Shown in pieces: positions 1-13,186 of a DNA stretch of 64,000 nucleotides. The notes beneath the pieces are model-generated. The model was given only the letters and a program-made list of their open reading frames with translations, ran no database searches and was not told the DNA's origin. Source of the DNA: Pegea sp. RAD2-039 (taxonomy: Eukaryota; Chordata; Thaliacea; Salpida; Salpidae); NCBI GenBank assembly GCA_034620365.1, contig JAQGEQ010000281.1, positions 496,001 through 560,000 of the forward strand, given 5' to 3'. A program made the position numbers and the translations under genes. Each line of letters opens with the position of its first letter. Within the stretch, counting starts at the first letter, position 1.

Positions 1-2703
1 TGTTACTATTTCTAATCTAAAGTAATTAAACCAAAAAAGCTTTAAGAGCTGTAACAAACCGTTTTGTATGAAGATGCTTTCATTTTCAGCTGCTTGTAAG
101 TTCCTGAAACAAACTTAATTATTTATTTTAAAGATAGTTGAATCATGCCAATTTTACGATTTTGATGGATAGTGAAGCTTGTATGAGTTTCTTCTTTAAT
201 CTTAAAGTTATTTCTCTTGTATGGCTTTCTCCCATCTGTCTAACGTAAATTAATTTGATGTATTTAGCCTTAAGCATTCCTTGTGTATATTTAGATCGAA
301 TTGTATCTTATTTGAAATTGAAGGGATTTATAATTGTTCTAAGGATTTGAATTATTTTTTTATTAATGTTCTTATGAAATGTTGCTTTTTCCCTATGATG
401 TTCATAGTGGGATTTGAATCATTTCAAATCGCCAAAAGTATGTCAAACTGCGCAATATGAAAGAAAATATTTTGAAAGAATTGTAAAATAATATCCAGTC
501 TAAAACTATCTTTTATCTTTATTATAAGAGAGAATTGCTTGTACCGTATATATGCTATAATCTATCAATTAATCAGAGAAATTGGAAACATTTTAAAAAT
601 ATTATGACAATTAGTAGATGATACTTTTATATTGCTGTCTAAGCATTTTATAGGTACAATAAAAATATACTAAAATAAAGATTTATATTTTGTTGTGATT
701 ACCTTATGATCATCAAACAAAAATTAATTCAAAGATAGAGTTATAATGAATTAAACAGCATTTCTTACTAACCATCAACAACAATTCACTGCGATGAGCT
801 TCTAACTTCATATCATCCACCATATCAAGCCATTTAGTACCAAAAGCCTTGCAACTCACAAATTCAAAATTAGGGCAATCACTTGTAGTTACGTGTACTA
901 GGAAAGTTACTCTTTTAAGTTGTTAGTTTGTTCCGTAATATAACCAAATCTGATGGCCGCTGAGGTTTTATATAAAGCAACTAGCAAGAAGCTCAATTTT
1001 GCAGTAATTAATTGACTTAATCACTTATTTCTTTTGTTTCTTACTAAACTATTGCTTCACCAAACTCGCTTTTACTAGAATCAAAAATTTCAAGTATCAC
1101 ACTTTATTATAAAGATTTATTTCATTTGAAAAAAAGTGTTTGTTAGTGAGACGCTAAACTAAGTTTATCTAAAAAAGTAATCAGATCTCATATAAAATTT
1201 CATTTTCGATTTTATAATAATTCAAAGTGTTGAAAATGTTTAACAAAAAAAGAACTTAAATTTATAATATTATAAATACATATTAAAAGATACTCTACTC
1301 TATAAAATATCTTTTTTTGTTAAAATAATAATTCATTTTTGATGCGAGGACTATAGTGTAAGCGAAAATTAATCCAATACTATTTTAACTTTGCATAATG
1401 AACCAACTTGATAAAATTTATATTATTAATTATTAATTAATTTGTATTTTTATTTGAAAGAAATTGTATAATGAAGAATTTATATAAAAGAACTTTGGAT
1501 GAAAGGTTTACAAACTTAAAAACTATTAAGCAAGTTTTTTGCTGAATTTTCTGGGAATTGTTGAACTTCTTAATATTAAATTATATAATTTGTTTTACTT
1601 TATTGTTTTTTATAAATCCAGTGGTCATTTAAAATCTTTTAGTAAGACTATAAGTTACTGCTACATCATTTAAATGATTAAATTTTTTACAAAACTCGAA
1701 CAATTAATTGAAATTGCTACAGCTTCAACTTATGCATAGGCTTAAATGCAGTAAAGACAAATATGAACCGGACTACTCAAATATTTAGTTAAACTGTTTA
1801 GTAATATGGTGAAACAATTGATGACCTTGATACCAAGAACGACCGATCTTATATTATTTAAGATTAGTTTTTACACTTTGTCAGAATGATATATCTTACA
1901 GTTGATAGATTGTTGTAAACATAGCACTTTAACACGAAACCTTTTATATGAGTTTTTATTTGAGCCCCTGCGCCTAAAGAACAAATTCCAATTAAGTTGG
2001 TAACTGATGTAGAACTGATACCGATTTAAATTCCGTTAACATAATTTACAATGAATTAAATCTTAATTTTCTTACAACCCAAAAATGCGAAGGAAGCTGC
2101 CTGAAAAGAGCACTTTGCGCTAAAATACATTCTCATTATTAATGTACAATGATTAATTAAAATGAAATAGTTGAATGAAAAATGTTGAATGGTAAGTTTG
2201 AATCAATTAAAATGTAATTTTCTGAAATTCATTTTTAAATTTTAACCAAACAAAATGCATTGTTTAGTAACCATTTTTGCTTTAAAAACAAACACGTTAA
2301 CATTTAAAAAAATGTCTAGATTTAAGTAAACACAGTAAAATTATAGTATCGCTTTCATAATCATGGTTTACAGGTTGAAAATACTTAACAAACAATATTC
2401 ACCACTGAATGTGATAAACAACTTTAAGATATATATTAAAAAAATTTTTGCAAACTTTATTTTGTGAAACAACATAAAAATTTCATGTATGAGAAGCGTT
2501 TAGCGATACAATAGAATTAGTTTGATTCAAAATAAGAATTGTTAGAAAAGTTTCTAAACATAAAAATCTGATAAACCAAGTTTTGTAAACTTCAATTTAT
2601 ATATACGTAGATAACATTTTCGTTTTACCAGATTCAATATAAAGTTTCAATATGACTCTGTTTTCTTCGTTATTTTTGGGCAATGTCACTATGAACATCA
2701 GAT
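1..2703. other. AT-rich intergenic DNA with old repeats
   Basis: No gene found. Positions about 390-530 resemble about 14840-14970, and about 1895-2270 resemble about 5590-5900 (both contain a stretch like 'gagtttttatttgag'), so the stretch carries fragments of old local duplications. The rest is AT-rich sequence with no supported open frame. Confidence 0.6.
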
Positions 2704-2866
2704 TTAACTAGAGGGGATTTCTTGTGCTGATGATTGTGCATTATCATCAAGTCTCATGGTCAAGTATGCTGAGAGCATGACAAAATAGTGCTTCCATACT
2801 AGGCATAGAATTAAAAACCAGTAGAAATGACCGAGAAAAGATGTTTCCAGATGGATATTTTCTGGT
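2704..2866 (-). pseudogene. Duplicate copy of an exon of an unknown membrane-type protein
   Basis: On the minus strand an acceptor (ttttttctag) opens a 54-codon frame ending in TAA. The frame holds GHFYWFLILCLVW followed by a second hydrophobic stretch, HYFVMLSAYLTMRL, then an acidic tail. It aligns codon for codon with the exon at 13036-13186, where the peptide differs at many residues but stays open. The flanking introns are also related. I see a likely membrane segment of about 20 residues and recognise no family. It is called a pseudogene because the partner exons at 3.4-3.7 kb are partly degraded; it could still be part of a live gene. Confidence 0.4.
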
Positions 2867-3431
2867 CTAGAAAAAACTATAATTTTGTGGTTTATCTCAT
2901 AAAAGAATAAACTTTGAATTATAATTTAATTTTATTATTCACAAAAACCGTTGATAAAGCTAAATAAACTATGCTTTAAAAAGTGATTTGTTGTGAACAT
3001 TATATTTTATTCGTGATCATCTTTAAAAGTTTAAACGAAATAAACTTTATTTGTTTGTTAAAGTTTTTAAAGTTTATCTATCAAATTGAAACTTGTTAAT
3101 AGATATGAAAATAATAGATTATACTTGTGTTAAAGTGTAAAAACATATTTCAGAAGACTTTAGTTATTTTTGCAAATAATTATCTACCTTAGTCAAAATT
3201 CATCTTGATTATAATTTTTCAAAACTTCAAGTTCAGTTGTCTTCATCACGATTTGCTGTGTATTTTTCTGGTCCGGATATTACATTCTAAATTATGACAA
3301 AAGTATCTTGTAAATTTTTGAAATAAATAGGTAAATAATAGGAAGTAGTGCAGAGTATTTTATTGTTTTCTGTATAATCAGCAAATCTGATACTTATGTA
3401 TTTAGAAAATATGACAGCAAACTAGCACCTC

Positions 3432-3554
3432 TTAACATCCGTAAAGGGTTGAACCTAAGTAAGGTTGACCTTTCTTAGATGATTCCGAAAGCAACTGTAT
3501 CTTTTTGGAGTTCGATGGTGCAGGAACACAAATTTTCTTAACCACTTTCACATT
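3432..3554 (-). pseudogene. Duplicate copy of a Ser/Lys-rich exon of the same unknown gene
   Basis: The minus-strand frame starts after a ttatctag acceptor and runs 40 codons to TAA. It begins NVKVVKKICVP and contains KKIQLLSESSKKGQPYL. The copy at 14426-14557 begins NEEVVKKICVP and contains KRIQLLSDSSYNGQPYL. Upstream at about 3610-3680 the homologue of the 44-nt exon at 14648-14691 has lost its acceptor AG, which argues that this copy is decaying. Function unknown. Confidence 0.4.
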
Positions 3555-6500
3555 CTAGATAAATTATTATCTAACCAACAGATTTAAATATATTATTAGT
3601 AATCTTTTAACTAGGATGGTAAAATTCATTTTTTTTTTGGCTTTCTTCATCAGATATAAGAAAAATCGAAGTGTGAGGAATTCAATTTTGGGATTTTATG
3701 TTAATGTTGACGAATTTGAAAAGTATTCTTCTGTTTATTTACACAATTTAACATAGTCTCAGGTACCCTCCTTTGCATTTATTTAAATAAATAAGTGTTT
3801 TAAATCTTTGCAAATGTGTTTTACTTTTATATTCATTTTTTCATTGATTTCTAATTTATTTTTACATCTATGAAGTTAGACAAAGTAGTTTACGAAATTA
3901 CAAATGTCTTTAGTTTATTGATATGAAATATTTTTGAAGAAATATAGGCAAGTCTTCAAGAAACAGATGACATGAACTATTGTCTGATTTAATAATAAGT
4001 TGAATGTGTTTTTTAAGTCTAACATAGGAATTTATCTATTTAATATTACAAATAATTGCATATTTTAAATAGGTATTTACCCAGTAATGAGATGGACAAT
4101 TGTAAAAACTAATTGATAACTGAATTATCTTGATCTCCATGTTTTCAGATTAGAGTTCCAAATCATCTTTGAGAATACTAAAAACTGTAGAAATAATATT
4201 GTGTTGAGAAAAGTAGTTTTATGATAAGATAATTAATAGTATAAGAATAGCTAATTGACTATAAAATCTAGTTTACTATCAGATTATTAGAATTTATTTT
4301 TTTAATACTAACTTTATACATTTTAAGAACAAGCCACTTATTTAGAGTCAAATTAATGTTTTCTGGTCATTATTTTGATACATTATTAAATTGTTATATC
4401 TTTGACATAAGTTTTACAGACTTTAATTTCCATCCTTAAAATGCTATAAGCTATTAATACTTACTTATCTTTAATAAAAGTTATGTTGCTATATCAATCA
4501 TTCTTAATTTATAAAATATTTAACAATTAAGCCAAATAGATATATAAAGGAAAAAAAATTATTATACTATTAAATGGAAAAAACTTTTTTTAGATAAACA
4601 AAAATAAAATGCAAACTGGTTGAAATTAAATATAAATAAAACCACATAACTAAAAAACCTGTCTTGTAATGAATAATATAAAAAGACGATTAATATATAA
4701 GAAAGATATTAAATTCTATTATGAAAGATTTATCTTCAAAACCATTTTAGTAATTTTTTATCAGTTATTATTCTGTAAATACAACTATAGATGAAAGATA
4801 AAAAATTTAATTTGATAGAAATATTAAAGAAAAAATAAAAACTAGTTACTAAACCAATTTTTCTAAAATATGTTTCAAAACTTGTTTCTATATATTTAGA
4901 AGCAAAATATTTCAAATAATAAATTGCTCTAAATAAATTAAAATATAATAGAAAGTTACTTACTTTGTTGTTATTGTTGTTGTAAGCATTTCCTTTTCCT
5001 AATATTTTTCAACCATTAAAAACTACAAACATTATTTAAAAATACTAACCTACAAAAAATATACCTTATTAAATAAAATTTTATCAAAATTTAATAGATG
5101 ATTTTGTTTAAAATAATCTTTAAAAATAGCTTTGAAAGTCACTTTTTACAGCAGTTTATTATTTAGGATAAATTTAAACAATACACTAAACAATCTATTT
5201 TAATTTTTCTTTTTTAAATGCTAAAGTTACTTATCTTTTATTAAAATAAATAAAGTTTTTAAAGGATCAAGGTTTTACTTTACATATACAAAAAACGTTT
5301 AAAAATAAATTGTCAACAAATCCTTATTTATTACTAAAATGGTGCTTTTTAAATATGTCCAAACTTTTTCTGCATTTTGCTAGATCTTAATTCGAAAAAT
5401 TAACTTTTTGCTCCTGTAAAGCAATTATAAACAATTATATTTATATGATTTCTTTAGTCTTATACATTTTTTTCAAAATAATTTTTTCTTACAGAGACTG
5501 CATTTTCATTTTTTTTTATTTCAAGCAAAGTAAGAATATTTGTATCTAATGAATTTGGTGGAGAAGTACTTTTACCTGTTGCTAGGAGGATACTTTTTAC
5601 AGTTAGTCGATTGTGGTAGCATTGCGCATCAAATCAAAATCTTTTTTATGAGTTTTTATTTGAGTCCCAGCTGCAAAATCACAAGTTCTAATTAAGTGGT
5701 CCACTGTTGTAGAATTATGCCGATATAAATTCCTTTTTAACAAATTACATTAAATTAATTTTTATTTTATGACTGAAATACTAAAACTTTAATTAAATAC
5801 TGATTAAAGATCAATTGTATGTTTGAATTGATAAAAATTTAATATTCAGATATTCATAATCAGATTATAATAAACCAAAACTTGTATTCGTTTGTAACAA
5901 TTTATGCTTTAAATATAAAATGTTTTGGATTTCACAAAATTCTTATTTTATTTTAATCATTACAAAAATGTTGAAGCCCTTTTCTAATTATAAGTTTAAA
6001 GATTGATATGACAAAACAAAAAATAATAATAGTATGATTTATGTTATTTAATAGATATGTAAAATTTTGCAACTATCAATGCCTTAGAAAACTTTTAGGA
6101 AAGCTCAAAGGTTGAAGTTAAATCTCTAAAAGTTGCATTGGTACTTTTTTGGCGTTTTCCACTCTTTTATTTTGAAAAAAAAAATGTGTAAGTTTTTACT
6201 GTCATTACTTTAACATGTAAAGTAGCTTAGCTATTTCAAGGTTTAAGGCATGATTAATATCTCGAGTTTTTCGCAAAAAAAGATTACTAGTCATATCACA
6301 TTGACTGAAAATTTTTTCATATTCATATTTTCAAGTCACTGGTACGATCAATTCCATACTTAAGTTTTTTTATAAAAAGTTTTTTGACTTTTCGTTTTGC
6401 AGTGCTTCACAATTAGTCAGCATTGTTGAAAAGTTTTACTTTTGTATAATTACTTATTTAAATCATGAAATAGCTTAAAATAGAAGTAGAATCTGTAATT

Positions 6501-6935
6501 ATCTAACCTATAAGATAATTTCAAGTACTATTTGAAGTAATATTCGAATCTTTTTGATTTTTAGGATTTTTGTAGGGCTTCTTACAGTTTAATTTCTTAC
6601 CAGAAACTTGAAGAAACTTTTGAATCATGGTGACAACCCGAAGTTCAAAAAAAAAAGTAACTAAATTTTAAAATTTTAGTTTTATTTTTAAATATCCGTT
6701 TTTTATTTTACTAAACCTTTTTTTAATTTGTTTTAGTGGTAAATTCTAATTTCACAAAAATCTGAGCAAAATTAAGATTTTAGTATATAGGACACAAAGT
6801 TTATTGTATAATCATGAAAATGAGTCAAAATAATTTTAAAAACAATAAAATTGTTTAACTAATAAATTAATATGTCAAGTATGATTTTGATAAGGAACAT
6901 GTTGCAGAATTTTGCCTGGATTCAGTCCTCATCTA
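3555..6935. other. AT-rich intergenic DNA
   Basis: Nothing protein-coding is supported. It holds a degraded homologue of the 14.65-14.86 kb exons (3610-3730) and one copy of the dispersed repeat shared with 1895-2270 (about 5590-5900). The remainder is homopolymer-rich AT sequence. Confidence 0.6.
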
Positions 6936-8288
6936 ATGAGAACGAACATGGAGAGCTCAACGTCTATTGATCAATTGATACTAAAAACAATCAATTGTAA
7001 TATCTGCAAGACCTTCCTGTACAACGTTAAGGTTTTGAAAACATGTCTCCATTATTGTAAGGATGTTTCTTTCAATGGTTACTTATATAATAATCTCTTT
7101 ATATTAAATATTTTTAACGGAGAAATGTTGACTTTTAACTCGTTTTAGTTTGTAAGAAATGTATTGAAGACCATCTTCAAACCGATTCATCATGTCCCAC
7201 CTGCTATCATATAGTATATGATCATGCTGACAAACTATTTCTTGAGGACAGAGAGTTAGAAAAGCTGATTGTAGATATATTAAAAATATATCCACACATA
7301 AGCCAAGGAGGTAAAAGAAACGATTATCAAAAGCTTTTCTTCATCTGAAATTTAAAATAATTATTTTCCTTAGAATTTAGTGAAGATTCTAGCAGAGCTT
7401 ATACTTTGAAACTGAAACATATAACTGGGTGATTATAAAACTACTTTTGTTTGAAAAATGTTTGTGTTGACTTTTTTAATCAAACAGTTATTTCTTATCT
7501 GTTGTATAGCTGTGTATGATTTTAAATTTATTTTTAAGAAATTCACTTCATCGAAAAATAGTTTTTATTGTAGCAACCTCAATGAAGTTGAGAACGATCA
7601 TTTTTTAAAGATTATTCCCAAGATTGATCCGTTTGAAATCATCATTAACCAAAATAGCTTAGTGAGATCGGTTGAAAAATTTGTTTTTACCAAGCTAGAA
7701 AGTGTATATAGACGGGAAACCTCTACTCAAGTAACTATTTTGCACTTTTATGCACTTTTAAATTATAGATTCAAACGAATTTATTTCAATTAACTAAAAT
7801 AGATACTATGAACAATATTTTAAACCATTTCTAATGTTTGTTAAACAAATGAAAGTTTAAGTATATAAACAAATAATAATTATTTTTAATTGCACTGAAT
7901 AAATTAAGTCTAGTTTTTGACTTTTAGATCTTCATGTTTTATATCTTTTTAACTTATAACTATTTTAAAGAAGTACAAAAATTGCTTTGCGAAAAGGTTT
8001 AAAAGTTATTTGTTTTAACAAAAGGTGGTGTTGGAGTGTAATGAAGAATATCTTAACAATGATAAGACACTGAAGGAGGTATTTGGGAGAAAACCTGAAG
8101 ATTTGAAGGTATTTTATATATTAACTATTTTATTTTGGCAAAATAATCTTTCTATTTAGATATTAGAGATTGGATTTACATTTTATATGAAAAAAGAACG
8201 ATCGTCAATGCACAATGAGCACATGATTATTCAAAATTTTCGAGAAACAGTGAAGTTCCTAATTTTTCAACAAAAAACGACAAAAAAG
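6936..8288 (+). pseudogene. PCGF/Psc-like RING finger and RAWUL-like exons (front half of a broken gene)
   Basis: Exon-like blocks are 6936/6948-7056, 7149-7310, 7374-7428, about 7510-7730, 8025-8108 and 8160-8288. Exons 1 and 2 join in phase and restore a C3HC4 RING: CNIC, then CLHYFCKKC across the junction, then CPTC. The RING is followed by a helix (LEKLIVDILKIYP) like the one after PCGF RINGs. The 8025-8108 exon reads VVLECNEEYLNNDKTLKEV, close to the end of the PCGF RAWUL domain. PCGF proteins pair with RING1 to ubiquitinate histone H2A in polycomb complexes; that is family knowledge, not shown here. Phases between the third and fourth blocks do not match, and the downstream tail is broken. 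Other RING families remain possible. Confidence 0.55.
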
Positions 8289-10336
8289 GTTAATAAACAA
8301 AGATGTTTTGTTTCTATCAAAATGTACAAAAACAAACGAGAACTCATCCAACCATTGTGCAAGGAACTTTAGGAACAAAACTCCGAACACAAGTTTGAAT
8401 AAGTTAGAAAACAACTTTGAAACATTTTCCTCCCACAATTCTAATGAGAAAACGTCTTTATCAACTTCAGATCATGCTTCTACGATTGCTTTAAATATGT
8501 CTCAGACAAATGAAACTAGACAGTCAGCGATAACATCTCTTTTAGATGCTCAAAAAGTTTCGAAACAACCATTCCTAAGTAATTTGGTTCAAAAAGATGT
8601 AATACCTCAAACAGTGGCATGCAAAACACATGATAAAAAGAACATCAAACAAACTGTAGATAATAGAAAACCTGGACTAAGACTGGCTAATTGGAAGTCA
8701 ACTTTAATCAAACATGGAGAAGATCCAAGGCTTTTGAAAAATCAAGATAGACAACGAAATCTTAAATTAATACCAGTTGAGCTTGCTAGAGTAAAATTCA
8801 AAAGAGATTGTTGTAAAATAAGCTCTAGAACGTAAACTAAACAGCAAAGAAATCCTCAAAATACCGAAACAGGATCCAAGTATTCAGACAAACTCACAAC
8901 AAAACAATGCTCTTCTGCCATACATAATCACTTGGGTGGTTGGTATAAGCCTCCCATAAGCGATAATGGATCAACAGATAGACAACTAAAAGACAATTCA
9001 GTCTTAGAAAAAGAAAATGAATCTGGAACACTTTCTTCTGAATAAAAAGGTGAGACCTCTCAATCTCAACATTTAGCCCAAAGTAGTTATTTTGGAAACC
9101 AAAACGAGCAACCAACAACATCTGGCTGGTCTAAACAATATGCTAAATATGGTTCAAACTATGTAGCCAATACAGGGATTCAAGAAAGAAGCGAAGAAGA
9201 AAACCAACATAGTCAAGTTAAGTAGGATGCACAAAACGGTAGTAGCTTATATGAAAGTTACTTGAAAACAGTCTGTATACCGGTTTCAGAAAGTTCAGAT
9301 CCAAAGAAAATCTGTGAAACAATAAATGTTACAGCCATAAGAATTGATAGTGATTCAAGTCCTGGAGATTTGATCATCTGTGACTCTTTGCAAAAAAAAT
9401 AGAAATGGATTTGAAACAAGATCTGTATGATCATATTGAGAATATAACGAAGAGGGAAACAATTGCTAATCAAATCACCCCAACTGGAGAATCAGCAATT
9501 TCCAATGGTAAGGAAAGTTTATCAAATAAAAGTGATTCAACCAAAGATAATACTACTAAGAATAGAATAGAAAATAAAGAAGGTAAAATATTTGTTAGGC
9601 GTCGATTAAGACTGGTAAAATCTAAGAACAAGAAAACTACTCCCCCTTAAAGACCCCTCAATTTCCCCTCAGTTGACCATCTCGGAAAGTTCAGATTTAA
9701 ATAACTTTAGTACAGGAAAGTGATTGGACAGCGTTCACTGAAGATTTTGCATCTTCAAATAATAAGGAAGATAAAGAAGATGAAACAATTGTAGGAGATG
9801 AAAAAGTGATAAAATCTGAATACAATGAAACTACTTTCCTTGAAAAACCAGTTGAAGTTCCTCATAGCATTATTATTCAACAGTGTGTTCTTGCTGAAAC
9901 AAGCAATAGAGAACTAATGAACTGTACAGCAAGTCCTATTCAAGCTACAGCAGCTGTTGAATCTACAAAAGTTCAAAAAATATGTCGAAACGTTAGGCTT
10001 ATAACTTCAAAAAAAAATGAAAAGATAATAGCGGCAAACAAAAAGTTGGAACATTTGCACAAAAAAAGTGAATCAAGCAAAGATTTTAGTTCAACTAGCA
10101 TCATCGATCTAACATTGGACTCCGATGACGCTAGTGAATGTAAAATAAATAGTTTAACAAACAGCCATATTAAAATTAATAATGACAATAATAAGCAAGA
10201 AATACAAATAGAAAAAGAAACAGTAACCCTTGTAAATGCTCCTGTTGAGAGACAAAAAGCACAAAAAGTTAAAAGATTTTTAGATTCATCGGATGAAGAA
10301 TTTTCAACGACAAGAAATATAATTCAGAATTAATAT
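8289..10336 (+). pseudogene. Broken low-complexity tail of the PCGF-like gene, with a SUMO-interacting motif
   Basis: A long Ser/Asn/Lys/Glu-rich coding-like stretch runs through three frames. Frame 1 is open 8308-8835 and then crosses four stops (8833, 9043, 9223, 9400) while keeping protein-like composition. Frame 3 is open 9405-9650 and frame 2 is open 9806-10333. Such stop-studded but composition-preserving sequence fits a decayed large exon. Around 10100-10125 it reads SIIDLTLDSDDAS, a classic hydrophobic-acidic SUMO-interacting motif. Two basic patches (RRRLRLVKSKNKK and RNVRLITSKKNEK) look like an internal repeat. The large disordered tail resembles those of insect Psc/Su(z)2 in style only. 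Alternative: unusual splicing removes the stops. Confidence 0.5.
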
Positions 10337-11095
10337 ATTCAATTAATATAATAATAATGAATACAAAAATAAAAGAATTTAACTCACAATATTAACCACT
10401 TGATCATACTGAAGAAATTCCTATTTTCTGAGATCTTATTCTTCGGTATTCACTTTTTACTATCATATAATTGTTCACCATCAGCCATGTGTTGTATAAG
10501 CTGGTATGACTAAAAAACATTTGAAAGAACAAGTTATAAATCTTCTTCTGATGTTTCATTTAAAATCTTGATTAGATCTTTTACTTAGTTATGGTTGTTT
10601 GACAAATGTAAGGTGTATTATATTTTTGTTAAATCTTATGATCAATAAAAAGTAACATTAAACATAAGTTTATCAGCAGTTAGCAGAATACATTTTAACT
10701 AACATTCAACAAACTTATTAGATATTGATGAATCTGTCTTTAGCTATAAAAGTCAATTAAAAAACCAAAAACTTCATTGTTGTCTTACTAACAACTATTT
10801 TAGAAATAAAAATATTTCAATTAAATTGTAAAAAAGAGATTACAGCAAATCTAACTCATAGGTTGAAAAAACTAACTTCACAACAATCAGCTAAGAGTTA
10901 TTTTCAAGAAAAAGGTAAAAGAATATCAAAGCTTTTAAATAAGCAAGATTTCATAAATAGTATGTAACTGAAATATAATAATAATGGAAATTTAACCCAT
11001 ATATAAAATCACTTTAAAACTACTTCAACTTGTATAAATATAATATAATAATAATTATATTATTATTATTATAATTATATTATAATTATTTCTAG
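10337..11095. other. Probable intron or spacer
   Basis: AT-rich, no open frame. It ends in a TA-rich run and a ttatttctag acceptor-like site directly before the Arg-rich block at 11096, so it may be an intron of the broken gene. Confidence 0.45.
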
Positions 11096-11584
11096 AAAAA
11101 ATAAGAAAGTTTTCTTCTGCACTTAAGGCACCTTCAATTATAAGAGACCATCTGCGTAGAGAAGATTTAAATGCTCCACCAAACTTTCATGATCAAGACT
11201 ATGTACGAAGAAGTAACTACTTTGAAAATAGATTTGGTCATAACTCAAGATATTCCCAAAGAGAACGATTTCCTAGACATTATTTGACAAGGGTTGATTA
11301 CCAACATGATGATGGTGCTCGACGAGCTCATCCATCTCGATTTCACCAACATCAGCAGAACTAAAACATGGAACCACTTCCAATAATCGATTCAAAGATA
11401 ATACAAGAAAAGAATGTGAAAAATATAAAGAAGGATCTTCACATTATAATAGATATAATGCTGACAGCAGACGTTGTGAAGGAAGAAGTAAGACTTGTGA
11501 AAGAACTATCAAGAAAAAATAGACTCTAGAGGTAGCCGATTTTCAGCTGAAAGGTCACCTAAGAGAAGTAGACGCTATGATTGA
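11096..11584 (+). pseudogene. Arg/Ser/Tyr-rich terminal exon remnant
   Basis: After a tctag acceptor the frame is open for about 89 codons, rich in Arg, His, Tyr and Asn (for example YSQRERFPRHYLTRVDYQ), ending at TAA 11362-11364. Protein-like composition continues in a second frame (RFKDNTRKECEKYKEGSSHY) and finishes in a third as SAERSPKRSRRYD and TGA at 11582-11584. Two frame changes therefore separate the pieces. It is the likely C-terminal RS-like end of the gene that begins at 6.9 kb, because nothing else on this strand is nearby. It could instead be a separate relic. Confidence 0.4.
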
Positions 11585-12368
11585 TTATTAAACATAAAAA
11601 CGATATCTGTAAAGAACTTTTCAATTGATAAACAAGTAACTTTAGACCCTTTGCTTAAGAAGATTTTAGTATCTAAAATTCTTTTAATCAAAGAACTCCT
11701 TGACAGTGTAAAGGTGCTTTTTGTCACAACTTTTGTCACCAAAGTTTTAAATTGTCTTCAGTGACATTTTTTCAGACACACTATAATAAACTTCTAGTTG
11801 TTTCAAAAGTTATTTAAAGATAAATGCTTAGACTTAAAATATTTCTGTTCATATAAACAAATAATATTGTAAATCTTGTCCTACAGAATGTCGTAAGTAT
11901 TTCTATTATAAATTTTTGGTGCTGATTCTTTAGTATTATCGTGTTGTATCTGTTACATCTGCTATATATAAAATGAAGTATTAATAAATGCTATAATTTC
12001 ATGTCAATGTAACATTTAATATTTGTTTATTAACTTCTTCCTTATTAAAGTGTACATGATTCTGATAGTTTCTATTCAATTATGTTAATAAATTTTCACT
12101 TATTTGTACTTGAGTATGTAAACATTTGTCCACTTATTATCATGACTTCTGTAAAACGATGATTGATAGTTCGGTGTTTGTGTTTTATAATTTTTTGCTT
12201 CAAATGGTTTCTATATTTCTATGTAATAAATAAAAACAAAAAAAACATTCTATTTTTTTGAAGAACTAGCAGGAGTTTTTATTATTGAAATTATTGTACT
12301 AATTATGCAAAATCTTTATTGCAAAGTTTGTAAAAAATATAAGCTTGGAAATTGTATAAACTTTTTGC
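11585..12368. other. AT-rich intergenic DNA
   Basis: No supported gene, RNA or repeat. It separates the plus-strand RING relic from the minus-strand exons that follow, so it probably holds the 3' ends of both. Confidence 0.55.
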
Positions 12369-12692
12369 CTACAAATTATCGTTTATTAAATTAAAATATA
12401 ACACGTTCAGAACAACTTTCAGTTTGCTGTATTTGCTGCTAAGAAATACTACCCAGCTACTTAAATAAGTAGCATTAAAGATATAAAATTCAACATGGTG
12501 ATATAATTTCTCCCAATTATGAGCCACCTGCTTGGGATGACCTAAATAATTAAAAAGATTTCTTATCTGTTTTCTGTGTTTAAGCTTACTCTTATAGATT
12601 TCGATCAAGTAATCCCCAAGACTTAACAGTAAACCTCTTTTAATTTTACTTAAACTGTTCGTCAATACAACACAATGGATAGAAACATAGTG
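12369..12692 (-). CDS. Terminal exon of an unknown protein (partial)
   Basis: On the minus strand, acceptor gttcacag opens a 107-codon frame to a stop at 12369-12371, long for DNA this AT-rich. The peptide is basic in its first half (IYKSKLKHRKQIRNLF) and hydrophobic/aromatic in its second (FYIFNATYLSSWVVFLSSKY). There is no convincing signal peptide. A small open patch at about 12740-12790, containing ALLLLSCELDPGSTSTR, lies just upstream and has relatives at about 14130-14190 (FLLQLGSEIDPKIY) and about 15000-15060, so related small exons recur in 12.7-15.1 kb. I do not recognise the family and cannot fix the first exon. Confidence 0.4.
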   Translation of the reverse strand, partial: HYVSIHCVVLTNSLSKIKRGLLLSLGDYLIEIYKSKLKHRKQIRNLFNYLGHPKQVAHNWEKLYHHVEFYIFNATYLSSWVVFLSSKYSKLKVVLNVLYFNLINDNL

Positions 12693-13035
12693 CTGTGAAC
12701 AAGAGATGCTTTATTTATATAGAAATAAAATCCTTGTAGAAGTAGATCCTGGGTCTAATTCACAACTCAATAGTAGCAACGCACCGGAAGTAAAACCAAA
12801 ATATAAAAACAAAATCTGATTGAAGATTTTTTACAAAAATTTGGTAGATGTCTCGTTGCTTTCATCAATTTATACATTGAATTAAAAGTCTTCAAGACAT
12901 GATTTAATTATATCTTCATTGATTAGCATCTAATTTATGTTGTTTAAAGTCTAATTAGTATTATTTTACTGATGTTTTGATATTGCTTTAGCTTTTTGGG
13001 CTATGCCAGGATGATGATGAGATTTAAATAGAGAG

Positions 13036-13186
13036 TCATTCTAGCTCTAGCTTTTGTGCATTTTCCTCAAGTCTCATGTTCAAGTAAGTTGAGAGCATGA
13101 CAAAATATTGCTGCCATACTAAGTACAGAATTGAAAACCAGTAGAAATGACCGATAAAAGATATTTCCATTTGGATATATGTTGGT
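13036..13186 (-). CDS. Membrane-type exon of an unknown protein (partial)
   Basis: Minus strand, acceptor tctag then an open frame of 49 codons to TGA. It reads GHFYWFSILYLVWQQYFVML and ends in an acidic stretch rich in Glu. The duplicate at 2704-2866 has many amino-acid differences but no stop and keeps the acceptor, which suggests the reading frame was once under selection. One hydrophobic segment of roughly 20 residues is visible. It lies in the same orientation as the exons at 14.4-14.9 kb and at 12.4 kb and may belong to the same gene, but the connecting splice sites are not resolved. Confidence 0.4.
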
